A stretch of 64,000 nucleotides of DNA from Streptomyces apocyni. GTDB taxonomy: Bacteria > Actinomycetota > Actinomycetes > Streptomycetales > Streptomycetaceae. The notes under the pieces were generated by a model. It was not told the origin of the DNA. It did no database searches and saw only the letters and a program-made list of their open reading frames with translations. Made by a program: the position numbers and the translations under genes. Of this stretch, positions 25,398 through 32,583 are shown piece after piece. How positions within the stretch are numbered: the stretch's first letter is position 1; each line of letters begins with the position of its first letter. The stretch is taken from assembly GCF_009739465.1 (NCBI RefSeq), contig NZ_WHOM01000065.1, positions 182,293 through 246,292 on the forward strand, in the 5' to 3' direction.

Positions 25398-26156
25398 ATG
25401 CAGAGCCCGCTTTTCGCACACACAGAGGTCCAGAGCCAGGACCGCTACGCGCTCCAGAACGACAAACTGCTGCGCGTCTCCCTGAACGGCCACGAGGACA
25501 TCCTGGCCCGCCAGGGCAGCATGGTCGCCTATCAGGGGATGCTCGAGTTCGACGGCGAGTACCAGACCGGCGGCCAGCAGCGGGCCCGCGCCATGACGGG
25601 CGAGGGCCTGAGCCTGATGCGCTGCTCAGGGCAGGGCACCGTCTACCTCGCCAATCTCGCCCAGAGCATCCACATCGTCGATGTGGATCACGATGGTCTG
25701 ACCGTCGACGGCGCCTACGTCCTGGCCCTGGACTCGCATCTGCACTGGGACGTCATCAACGTCGACAGCCAGTACGGGATCTCCGGCTCCGGCAAGTACA
25801 ACCTGGCCATCAGCGGACAGGGCAAGGTGGCCCTGATGACCTCGGGGCAGCCCCTGATGATGCAGGTGACACCCGAGAAGTACGTCAACGCCGACGCTGA
25901 CGCGGTGGTTGCCTGGTCCACGTCGCTGCGGGTGCAGATGCAGTCCCAGACGAGCTCGTCCGGCGTCTGGCGCCGCCGTGGCAACACGGGGGAGGGCTGG
26001 GAGCTCAGCTTTATGGGGCAGGGCTTCGCCCTCGTCCAGCCCAGCGAGATGCTGCCGCCGCAGAACGCGATGGTTCAGGGGCAGGGCCTGGCCGCGCAGT
26101 TCGGCATGGGCCAGCAGGGCGTACACGGCCAGAACCAGGGCAACGCCTGGAGCTGA
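25398..26156 (+). CDS. AIM24 family protein (third in cluster)
   Basis: A 252-residue AIM24 protein: ILARQGSMVAYQGMLEFDG, SLMRCSGQGTVYLANL, VDGAYVLALDSHLHWDV, FALVQPSEM, and a Gln/Gly/Met-rich tail. ATG 25398 has AGGGGAG upstream and follows the previous stop by 16 bases. The tail is not seen in the second paralogue. It ends the operon before a strong bidirectional terminator. Confidence 0.87.
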   Translation: MQSPLFAHTEVQSQDRYALQNDKLLRVSLNGHEDILARQGSMVAYQGMLEFDGEYQTGGQQRARAMTGEGLSLMRCSGQGTVYLANLAQSIHIVDVDHDGLTVDGAYVLALDSHLHWDVINVDSQYGISGSGKYNLAISGQGKVALMTSGQPLMMQVTPEKYVNADADAVVAWSTSLRVQMQSQTSSSGVWRRRGNTGEGWELSFMGQGFALVQPSEMLPPQNAMVQGQGLAAQFGMGQQGVHGQNQGNAWS

Positions 26157-26175
26157 CCCCACCGGGGGCGAACAC

Positions 26176-26203
26176 GTAGGTCGAACGAGGTAGGTCGAAC
26201 GAG
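26176..26203. repeat. 14-bp tandem repeat
   Basis: Two perfect adjacent copies of GTAGGTCGAACGAG lie between the last AIM24 stop and the terminator hairpin. No function is evident. Confidence 0.85.
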
Positions 26204-26207
26204 GTGA

Positions 26208-26243
26208 GGTAAGGGGCGGTCGCATGGGCGACCGCCCCTTACC
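26208..26243. terminator. Bidirectional terminator between AIM24 operon and Nudix gene
   Basis: A 16-bp stem (arms starting GGTAAGGGGCGGTCGC, loop ATGG) closes convergent genes. Confidence 0.85.
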
Positions 26244-26251
26244 CATGCCCC

Positions 26252-26779
26252 CTACGCCTCAAGGCGTGCGCGCGCGGCCGCCACCAGCCGCAGTACCGAC
26301 GCGTCGCTCACATCGGCCACCTCGTCGTGGGCGAACCAGCGCAGATCCAACGACTCCTCGCTGATCTCCGCGACCGCACCGGCCGGAGCCAGCGCGGCGT
26401 ACTGCACATCGAGGTGCCAGTGACAGGGCGCCGGGATCGGATGCCGGTCCAGCGTCACCGGGCCACCGGGCAGCAGAGTCAGCCCGGAGATTCCCGACTC
26501 CTCGGTGGCCTCGCGCAACGCGGCGTCGGCGAGGGTGGCGTCCTGGGGTTCGCAGTGTCCGCCCATCTGCAGCCACATCCGCAGCTTCTTGTGCAGGGTC
26601 AGCAGGACGCGCCCCCGCGCGTGGTCGATGACCAGGGCGCTCGCCGTCAGATGCCCGGACTCGCAGGACTTCCACATGCCGTCCGGGTGGGCGGCCAGAT
26701 GGTCGAGATAGATCCGGGTCAGCTCTTCCTGGTCCTCGTAGCCCTTCAGTACGAGGACGGCGTCGTCGTGCAGGCTCAC
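26252..26779 (-). CDS. Nudix hydrolase
   Basis: A 175-residue Nudix-family pyrophosphohydrolase. The Nudix box is GGHCEPQDATLADAALREAT followed by EESGI, with the REx2EE core intact and a Cys in the first loop. CHWHLDVQYAA in the second half resembles a group annotated as Nudix or dihydroneopterin-type hydrolases; the substrate is not predictable. GTG 26779 overlaps the stop of the zincin-like gene (GTGA), so translation is coupled. Confidence 0.85.
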   Translation of the reverse strand: MSLHDDAVLVLKGYEDQEELTRIYLDHLAAHPDGMWKSCESGHLTASALVIDHARGRVLLTLHKKLRMWLQMGGHCEPQDATLADAALREATEESGISGLTLLPGGPVTLDRHPIPAPCHWHLDVQYAALAPAGAVAEISEESLDLRWFAHDEVADVSDASVLRLVAAARARLEA

Positions 26780-28266
26780 TCGCTGTCGTCGCCCTTGCCG
26801 TCGTCGCCCTTGCCGTCGTCGCCCTTGCCGTCGTCGCCCTTGCCGTCGTCGTCCTTCTTGAGGTCCGGCTTCTCGGCGTCAGGCTTGGCCTTGGGGCCGC
26901 CGCCCGCCGCCTCGCCGAGCATCTTGTCCAGCTCGGAGAAGTCCAGCTGCTCGTGGTGGACGAAGCCGTCCGGGTCGTCCAGGTCCTGGGCGGTCGGCAG
27001 CATGTCCGGGTGCTCCCACAGGTGGTCCCGGCCGTCCACCCCGCGCGCGTCGGTCAGCGACGCCCACAGCCGCGAAGCGTCCCGCAGTCGACGCGGCCGC
27101 AGTTCGAGCCCGATCAGCGTCGCGAACGTCTGCTCCGCCGGGCCGCCGGTGGCACGGCGCCTGCGCAGCGTCTCGCGCAGCGCCGAAGCCGAGGTCAGCC
27201 GGTCCTTGGCGGCCTCGTGCACCACCGCGTCCACCCAGCCCTCGACCAGCGCGAGCGCCGTCTCCAGACGGGCCAGGGCGGCCTTCTGCTCCGGGGTGTC
27301 CTCGGGCTGGAACATGCCCTGCTGCAGCGCGCTCTGCAGCTCCTCGGGGTTCTGCGGGTCGAACTGGCCAACCACGTCCTCCAGCTTGGAGGTGTCAACC
27401 TTGATGCCGCGCGCGTAGCCCTCGACCGCGCCGAACAGATGCGAGCGCAGCCACGGCACATGGGCGAAGAGCCGCTGGTGGGCCGCCTCGCGCAGGGCCA
27501 GATACAGCCGCACCTCGTCCTGCGGCACACTCAGGTCCTTGCCGAACGCCGCGATGTTGACCGGAAGCAGCGCGGCCTTGCCCGCCGGGCCCAGCGGGAG
27601 CCCGATGTCGGTCGAACCGACCACCTCGCCCGCGAGTACGCCCACGGCCTGCCCGATCTGCTGGCCGAACATCGCGCCGCCCATGGAGCGCATCATCCCG
27701 AGCAGCGGGCCCGCCATGGCCTGCATCTCCTCGGGCAGTACGTCACCCATCGCGGCCCCGACCCGCTCAGCCACCGGGTCGACCAGCTCCTGCCACACCG
27801 GCAGCGTCGCCTCGACCCACTCGGCGCGGGACCAGGCCACCGCCGTACCGGCCCCGGAGGGCAGCGACGTCACGCCGTCCAGCCACAGGTCCGCGAGGCG
27901 TACGGCCTCCTCGACACCGGAGCGCTCGGCCGGGCTGACGCTCGCGTCCTTGGTGCCGTCAGCGGTGCCCTGGGAAACCGTCTGGCGGGCGATCTGCTTG
28001 GCCATGTCCCAGTTCACCGGGCCGCCCTCGTACGACAGCATCTGGCCCAGCTGCTGGAAGGCGGCGCCCAGGTCGTTCGGGTTCATGGAGCCGAACATCG
28101 CGGCGAAGGGATTGTCGCCACCGGCGCCACCCGCACCACCGAAGCCGAACGGCCCCGCCGGGCCACCGGCGCCCTGCCCCCCACCGGGGGTGTCCTTCTT
28201 CTTGCCCTCGTCGCCGTCGTCCGGCTCCTCCGGCGGAAGGCCGAATCCGAATGGGGTGTCACTCAC
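26776..28266 (-). CDS. Zincin-like protein of the DUF2342 family (degenerate zinc motif)
   Basis: A 496-residue protein annotated in actinobacteria as zinc-dependent metalloprotease or putative hydrolase (mycobacterial Rv3195 type). The family segments are seen: PVNWDMAKQIARQ, LPLGPAGKAALLPVNI, LREAAHQRLFAHVPWL, and ALVEGWVDAVVHEAA. The expected HExxH reads REAAH, so the first zinc histidine is arginine. The N-terminus is Gly-rich and disordered; the C-terminus is a run of about five DDGKG repeats. GTG 28266 has GAGG nearby. The protein is probably a non-peptidase scaffold or uses altered metal ligands. It is co-transcribed with the Nudix gene. Confidence 0.8.
   Translation of the reverse strand: MSDTPFGFGLPPEEPDDGDEGKKKDTPGGGQGAGGPAGPFGFGGAGGAGGDNPFAAMFGSMNPNDLGAAFQQLGQMLSYEGGPVNWDMAKQIARQTVSQGTADGTKDASVSPAERSGVEEAVRLADLWLDGVTSLPSGAGTAVAWSRAEWVEATLPVWQELVDPVAERVGAAMGDVLPEEMQAMAGPLLGMMRSMGGAMFGQQIGQAVGVLAGEVVGSTDIGLPLGPAGKAALLPVNIAAFGKDLSVPQDEVRLYLALREAAHQRLFAHVPWLRSHLFGAVEGYARGIKVDTSKLEDVVGQFDPQNPEELQSALQQGMFQPEDTPEQKAALARLETALALVEGWVDAVVHEAAKDRLTSASALRETLRRRRATGGPAEQTFATLIGLELRPRRLRDASRLWASLTDARGVDGRDHLWEHPDMLPTAQDLDDPDGFVHHEQLDFSELDKMLGEAAGGGPKAKPDAEKPDLKKDDDGKGDDGKGDDGKGDDGKGDDSE
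26785..26844 (-). repeat. 15-bp coding repeat (four copies) in the zincin-like gene
   Basis: Four perfect copies of GTCGTCGCCCTTGCC (+ strand) encode the GKGDD tail repeats. Copy number is likely to vary between strains. Confidence 0.9.
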
Positions 28267-28407
28267 GGGAATCCTCGGCTCGTAGGGCCGTCGACCGACT
28301 GGCCGACGGCGGCTGCCCGACTTTCGCCACCCAGCGTAGACACCCGAGCAGCTTCGGGGCTCGGTGCTCCGCTGCCTCGCGGGCTGCGGCAGGATGGACG
28401 CCACCTG

Positions 28408-28434
28408 GTACGTACGTGACTTTCACGTACGTAC
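28408..28434. promoter_or_regulatory. Perfect 12-bp inverted repeat between divergent genes (candidate operator)
   Basis: Arms GTACGTACGTGA and TCACGTACGTAC are separated by CTT. The repeat lies 142 bases upstream of the zincin-like gene and 26 bases before the SDR gene, so a bound dimeric regulator could affect both. No regulator gene is adjacent. Confidence 0.6.
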
Positions 28435-28459
28435 TGAAGACAACCGCTGGAGACGCCCG

Positions 28460-29626
28460 GTGAGTTCCCCAGATCCGCAGGTTCGCGCAGCGCGAAACCA
28501 CTCAACTATTACCCACGCGACATCCGGCCACCAGCCCTCGGCCGAGCCACCGCGCTCCGGCGGCTCTGTGCCCGCGCGTGGCCCGGTCGTGGCCGTGACG
28601 GGTGCCGCGTCCGGGGTCGGCGCGCTCCTGACCGAGCGCCTCGCCGCATCCGACGAGATCAAGCAGGTCATGGCCATCGACGAACGGAGAGGGGAGTGCG
28701 CGGCGGCGCAGTGGCACATCCTCGACGTCCGCGATCCAGCCATTGCCGAGAAGCTGCGCGGCGCGGACGTGGTCGTGCACCTCGCCGTCGATCTCGACCT
28801 GGACACCGACCCCGCGGCCCGTACGGCCTACAACGTCCGGGGAACCCAGACCGTGCTCACCGCCGCGGCGGCGGCCGGGGTGCACCGGGTGGTGCTGTGC
28901 ACATCGGCGATGGTCTACGGGGCCCACCCGGAGAACGAGCTGCCGCTCGCCGAGGACGCCGAGCTGCGCGCGACCGCGGAGGCCACCGGTGTGGCCGATC
29001 TCCTGGAGATCGAGCGCCTGGCCCGCCGCGCCCCCCGCGCGCACCCCGGGCTCAATGTCACCGTGCTGCGGCCCACCGTTCTGGTGGGCGGCACCGACAC
29101 GGCGCTGACCCGTTACTTCGAGTCGCCGCGCCTGCTGGTCGTGGCCGATTCACGCCCTGTGTGGCAGTTCTGCCACGTCGAGGACCTGTGCAGCGCCCTG
29201 GAGTACGCCGTGCTCGAGAAGGTCGAGGGCGAACTGGCCGTCGGCTGCGACGGATGGCTGGAGCAGGAGGAGGTCGAGGAGCTCAGCGGAATCCGCCGTA
29301 TGGAGCTGCCCTCAGCGGTCGCCCTGGGAGCCGCCGCCCGGCTGCACCGCATCGGCCTCACTCCGTCACCCGCTGGTGACCTGGCGTACACGATGCACCC
29401 CTGGGTGGTCAGCGTCACCGGCCTGCACGACGCGGGCTGGCGGCCGCGGTGGACCAACGAGGAGGTCCTCGCGGAGCTGCTCGAAGAGGTCGCCGGGCGG
29501 CACACCGTCGCCGGTCGGCGGCTGGGCCGCAAGGACGCGACGGCCGCGGGTGCGGCGGGTGCGACGGTCGCGCTGCTGGGCACCGCCGCGCTGGTGCGCA
29601 AGGTCCGCAAGCGGCGCGGCATGTAG
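28460..29626 (+). CDS. NAD-dependent epimerase/dehydratase (extended SDR)
   Basis: A 388-residue protein. The dinucleotide site is VVAVTGAASGVGALLTERL, the strand-2 end is MAIDER, and the segment VVHLAVDLD follows. The active-site region has CTSAMVYGAHPENELPL, so Ser and the Tyr of YG are present, but the usual YxxxK Lys is not obvious (TGVADLLEIERL is found there). The last 60 residues hold a basic tail with one hydrophobic stretch (TVALLGTAALV), which may tether it to the membrane. Start GTG 28460 has CTGGAGA upstream. The possible loss of the catalytic Lys makes a redox-sensor or binding role as likely as catalysis. Confidence 0.8.
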   Translation: MSSPDPQVRAARNHSTITHATSGHQPSAEPPRSGGSVPARGPVVAVTGAASGVGALLTERLAASDEIKQVMAIDERRGECAAAQWHILDVRDPAIAEKLRGADVVVHLAVDLDLDTDPAARTAYNVRGTQTVLTAAAAAGVHRVVLCTSAMVYGAHPENELPLAEDAELRATAEATGVADLLEIERLARRAPRAHPGLNVTVLRPTVLVGGTDTALTRYFESPRLLVVADSRPVWQFCHVEDLCSALEYAVLEKVEGELAVGCDGWLEQEEVEELSGIRRMELPSAVALGAAARLHRIGLTPSPAGDLAYTMHPWVVSVTGLHDAGWRPRWTNEEVLAELLEEVAGRHTVAGRRLGRKDATAAGAAGATVALLGTAALVRKVRKRRGM

Positions 29627-29699
29627 CGGCGTCCGCGGGGAATTCTGTAGGAGGCTCCATAGGCCGGGACCGCAGGCCGGTCGAAAGCGCTATTCCACG

Positions 29700-30191
29700 A
29701 TGTCAGTCCCGTACGGCACCATGGTCCACATGGCAGCAGCACGGTATGACCACTCCGGCGAGCAGGCAGCACAGGACCCGATCCGGCTGCTTGCCATCCG
29801 CGACACCCCGCTCTCGCTCGACGAGGTCTTCAAGGCCGCCGGTGACGACGCCGCGGGTGGCACCGCGCTCTTCGTGGGCACGGTGCGTAACCACGACGGC
29901 GGCGCAGACGTCGACGCGCTCGGCTACTCCTGCCATCCCTCAGCCGAGGCCGAGCTGCGCCGGGTGGCCGAGAAGGTCGTCGCCGAGCACCCGGTGCGCG
30001 CGCTGGCCGCCGTGCACCGGGTAGGCGACCTGGTGGTCGGCGACCTCGCCGTGGTCGTCGCCGTGTCCTGCCCGCACCGGGCCGAGGCCTTCGCCGCCTG
30101 CCGTCAGCTGATAGACGACCTCAAGCACGAGGTGCCGATCTGGAAGCACCAGACGTTCTCGGACGGCACAGATGAATGGGTCGGCGCGTAG
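29700..30191 (+). CDS. moaE: Molybdopterin synthase large subunit MoaE
   Basis: About 163 residues from ATG 29700 (ATG 29730 is an alternative, and neither has a good Shine-Dalgarno). MoaE converts precursor Z to molybdopterin with sulfur from thiocarboxylated MoaD. Seen family motifs: GGTALFVGTVRNHDGG, HRVGDLVVGD, VAVSCPHRAEAFAACR, and the C-terminal VPIWKHQTFSDG, whose Lys is catalytic. MoaD and the other moa genes are not in the window. The stop codon starts a dispersed 40-base repeat. Confidence 0.92.
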   Translation: MSVPYGTMVHMAAARYDHSGEQAAQDPIRLLAIRDTPLSLDEVFKAAGDDAAGGTALFVGTVRNHDGGADVDALGYSCHPSAEAELRRVAEKVVAEHPVRALAAVHRVGDLVVGDLAVVVAVSCPHRAEAFAACRQLIDDLKHEVPIWKHQTFSDGTDEWVGA

Positions 30192-30225
30192 CGCTGTCGT
30201 TGAGGGGTGGTGGTCGGGCGACGGG
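30186..30225 (+). repeat. Dispersed about 40-bp repeat, copy 1
   Basis: Starts GCGTAGC at the moaE stop and ends CGGGCGACGGG. It matches 46237-46276 at roughly 36 of 40 positions. The ends CTGTCG and CGACGG can pair. Confidence 0.6.
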
Positions 30226-30275
30226 AGGGCGGGTGGGCGCCTGCTGCGCCGGATGGCCGCCCACCTCTGGCCGGG

Positions 30276-30297
30276 CTTCCGGTTGCGTAACCGGAAG
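30276..30297. repeat. Perfect 9-bp inverted repeat
   Basis: CTTCCGGTT-GCGT-AACCGGAAG lies in the 186-base gap between moaE and the small membrane protein gene. It could be the moaE terminator (no T-tract) or an operator. Confidence 0.6.
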
Positions 30298-30377
30298 ACG
30301 ACGGTGAGCGTTGACTGTGCGGAGGGTTTATCTGCTGATCAGTCGGTTGCGTTCGCTCAGGGGGTCGGGAGGACGGC

Positions 30378-30548
30378 GTGGCAGTACTTGCGTGGTTGCT
30401 GATTCCGCTGGTCGCTGCGGTTGGCGCCGGGATGTGGGGTAGCTGGGCGGCCAGCCATCGCCGCACGGGCGATGGCGCGGAGCTCGACGGATACGCGCGG
30501 TTCCGGGCGGCCATGGAGAAGCCGGAATCGGGCTCGGACGCCGGCTGA
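30378..30548 (+). CDS. Small membrane-anchored protein
   Basis: A 56-residue protein from GTG 30378 behind GGGAGG. One N-terminal transmembrane helix (LAWLLIPLVAAVGAGMWGSW) is followed by a short cytosolic tail (DGYARFRAAMEK). Small proteins with this outline precede the PDZ-Lon gene in related actinobacteria as far as I recall. Function unknown. Confidence 0.7.
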   Translation: MAVLAWLLIPLVAAVGAGMWGSWAASHRRTGDGAELDGYARFRAAMEKPESGSDAG

Positions 30549-30631
30549 GGCGCGCCGTGGGGCCCGGCGCGGAGCGCGGCAGCCGACCACCGACGGACCG
30601 GCCCCGACCGTGCGCGCGCAGGCCTGTCCCG

Positions 30632-30646
30632 TACTGTCATTCCATG
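30632..30646 (+). promoter_or_regulatory. -10 element giving a leaderless PDZ-Lon mRNA
   Basis: TACTGT is followed by six bases and ATG 30644, with no Shine-Dalgarno sequence. Confidence 0.55.
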
Positions 30647-31732
30647 CCACGCCGCACCGCGACGATGCTCGCCTCGACCTTGATGCTGATCGCCCTGTTG
30701 ATCGCGGGACTGCTCATCCAGACGCCGTACTCGGAGATGAGCCCGGGACCGACGGAGAACACCCTGGGTGAGAAGCGCGGCGAGCCGGTCATCAAGATCA
30801 CCGGACGTGAGTCCTACGAGACGACCGGCAATCTCAACATGACCACCGTCCGGGTCACCAGCGCCGACTACACGATGACCCTGTTCAAGGCGCTCTACGG
30901 CTGGCTGGCGGACGACAACCTCGTGGTGCCGCACGACACGCTCTACCCCGACGGCAAGACGGAGGAGGAGTCGACCCAGGAGAATGCCGAGGAGTTCACG
31001 CAGTCCCAGGAGTCCGCCAAGGTCGCGGCCCTGCGGGAGCTGGACATCCCCGTGCAGTCCCAGGTGGTCGTCGCCACGGTCGTCAAGGACAGTCCCTCCC
31101 AGGGAAAGCTGCACGCGGGCGATGTGATCAAGAACGTGGACGGTACGGCGGTGCAGGAGCCGTCGGACGTGGCGAAGCTGGTCACCAAGCACCAGCCGGG
31201 TGAGGACGTCTCCTTCACCATCGTCCCGGCCAAGGAGGCGGCCGCCGCCGAGAAGGAAGACCGGGAGCCCACGGAGACCAAGCAGGTCACCATCACCACG
31301 CAGAAGGCCGAGGACGACGACCGCGCGCTCGTCGGCATCCGGGCGGGCCTGGACTACACGTACCCGTTCACCATCGACATCACGCTGCCCGACGTGGGCG
31401 GACCCAGCGCGGGCCTGATGTTCGCGCTCGGCATCGTCGACAAGCTGACGCCCGATGACCTCACCGGCGGAAAGTTCGTCGCCGGGACCGGCACCATCGA
31501 CGAGGACGGCAAGGTCGGCCCGATCGGCGGGATCGGGATGAAGACCGTGGGCGCGCGCGACAGCGGCGCCGAGTACTTCCTCACCCCCGAGGACAACTGC
31601 ACCAACGCTCTCAAGAACGTCCCCGACGGGCTCACCCTGGTCAAGGTCAAGACGATCGACGACGCGCGGAAGTCCGTCGAGGACATCGCCAAGGGCAAGA
31701 TCTCCGAGCTGCCCCAGTGCACCAAGGGCTAG
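30644..31732 (+). CDS. Membrane-anchored PDZ-Lon protease (YlbL-like)
   Basis: A 362-residue protein. An N-terminal membrane helix (STLMLIALLIAGLLI) anchors it outside the membrane. A PDZ domain lies at about 145-210 (GKLHAGDVIKNVDGTAV). The C-terminal Lon-type peptidase domain has the catalytic Ser in VGGPSAGLMFALG and the catalytic Lys in GPIGGIGMKTVGAR. The Ser-Lys dyad is intact. Homologues include Bacillus YlbL and mycobacterial Rv3194c. A charged Lys/Glu segment (about 210-235) links the two domains. Confidence 0.9.
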   Translation: MPRRTATMLASTLMLIALLIAGLLIQTPYSEMSPGPTENTLGEKRGEPVIKITGRESYETTGNLNMTTVRVTSADYTMTLFKALYGWLADDNLVVPHDTLYPDGKTEEESTQENAEEFTQSQESAKVAALRELDIPVQSQVVVATVVKDSPSQGKLHAGDVIKNVDGTAVQEPSDVAKLVTKHQPGEDVSFTIVPAKEAAAAEKEDREPTETKQVTITTQKAEDDDRALVGIRAGLDYTYPFTIDITLPDVGGPSAGLMFALGIVDKLTPDDLTGGKFVAGTGTIDEDGKVGPIGGIGMKTVGARDSGAEYFLTPEDNCTNALKNVPDGLTLVKVKTIDDARKSVEDIAKGKISELPQCTKG

Positions 31733-31771
31733 CCCGAGCCCGAAGGCCAGCCAGAGAGCCAGAAAGCTAGA

Positions 31772-31803
31772 GCCGGAGAGCCGGAGAGCCGGAGAGCCGG
31801 AGA
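31772..31803. repeat. 8-bp tandem repeat (four copies)
   Basis: Four perfect copies of GCCGGAGA, with degenerate AGAGC units on both sides, follow the PDZ-Lon gene. It looks like a slippage-generated microsatellite. Confidence 0.85.
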
Positions 31804-31891
31804 GCTAGAGAGTCGGCAGGCCGGAAAGTGGCGGTCTACGCGGCAGGAGGAACCCGCCGGGTACACCGCCACCCGCTACGAGGCGAACGTC

Positions 31892-32449
31892 CTATGAGGC
31901 GAACGTCGCGGCCAGCGCGTCGGCGAGCCCCGGGACCAGGTCCGCCCCGGTGAGCACCTCGGTGGGGGAGTCCTTCTCGCGCAGCCGCAGCGCCGACTCG
32001 CGCGCGCCGTCCCGGAGCACTGCGACCGTCATCCGGACCTCCTGGCGGTCCGGGTGCTTGGCGACCCATTTGGCGAGCTGCGCCTCGCTCAGTCCGTCCG
32101 GCACCGAGGCCTCAGCGGACGGCGGCAGCATCATCCGCTCCACGGTGAGGGCGCAGCCAGCGACCGCGTCGGGCCAGGCGATGGTGCCGAGGAACTCGTC
32201 CAGAGGGCTCCCGGCCGGGAGCTCCTCCTGCTCGATGGGGGTGAGGCTGGCGGCGGACTCGTCGCCGGTCAGGCCGAGGCGCTCGGCGAGTCCCGGCTCC
32301 TGGGTACGCAGCCGCGCACTGTCGACAAGGGCGAACAGCCGCGCGGGCTGATCCCAGCCGAGTCCGGCGATGTAGTCGTCGATCTCGAGCACGGCACGGG
32401 TGAGTGGGCTCGCGGCCATCGGGGGACCGGAGGGGGAATGGTTGGGCAT
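31892..32449 (-). CDS. PPA1309-family conserved protein
   Basis: A 185-residue soluble protein of an actinobacterial family known only as PPA1309. Its typical pattern is present: LTRAVLEIDDYIAGLGWDQP near the start, AWPDAVAGCALTVERMMLPP in the middle, VRMTVAVLRDGARESALRLR and a closing LVPGLADALAATF. No catalytic motif is visible. ATG 32449 is preferred, with GCAGGA upstream. It is divergent from the UPF0182 gene, and the pair is commonly kept together. Confidence 0.82.
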   Translation of the reverse strand: MPNHSPSGPPMAASPLTRAVLEIDDYIAGLGWDQPARLFALVDSARLRTQEPGLAERLGLTGDESAASLTPIEQEELPAGSPLDEFLGTIAWPDAVAGCALTVERMMLPPSAEASVPDGLSEAQLAKWVAKHPDRQEVRMTVAVLRDGARESALRLREKDSPTEVLTGADLVPGLADALAATFAS

Positions 32450-32583
32450 AACCCACATCCTGCCTGGTTCGGCCCCGGGAACGGGAACTGAGTAAAGCTT
32501 CGGTAAGTTGCATGAGTGGGCTCTACGATCGCTGAGCCTGCTCCACCCATAGCGACTCCACAGCGAACTTAGAGGTGCGCACC

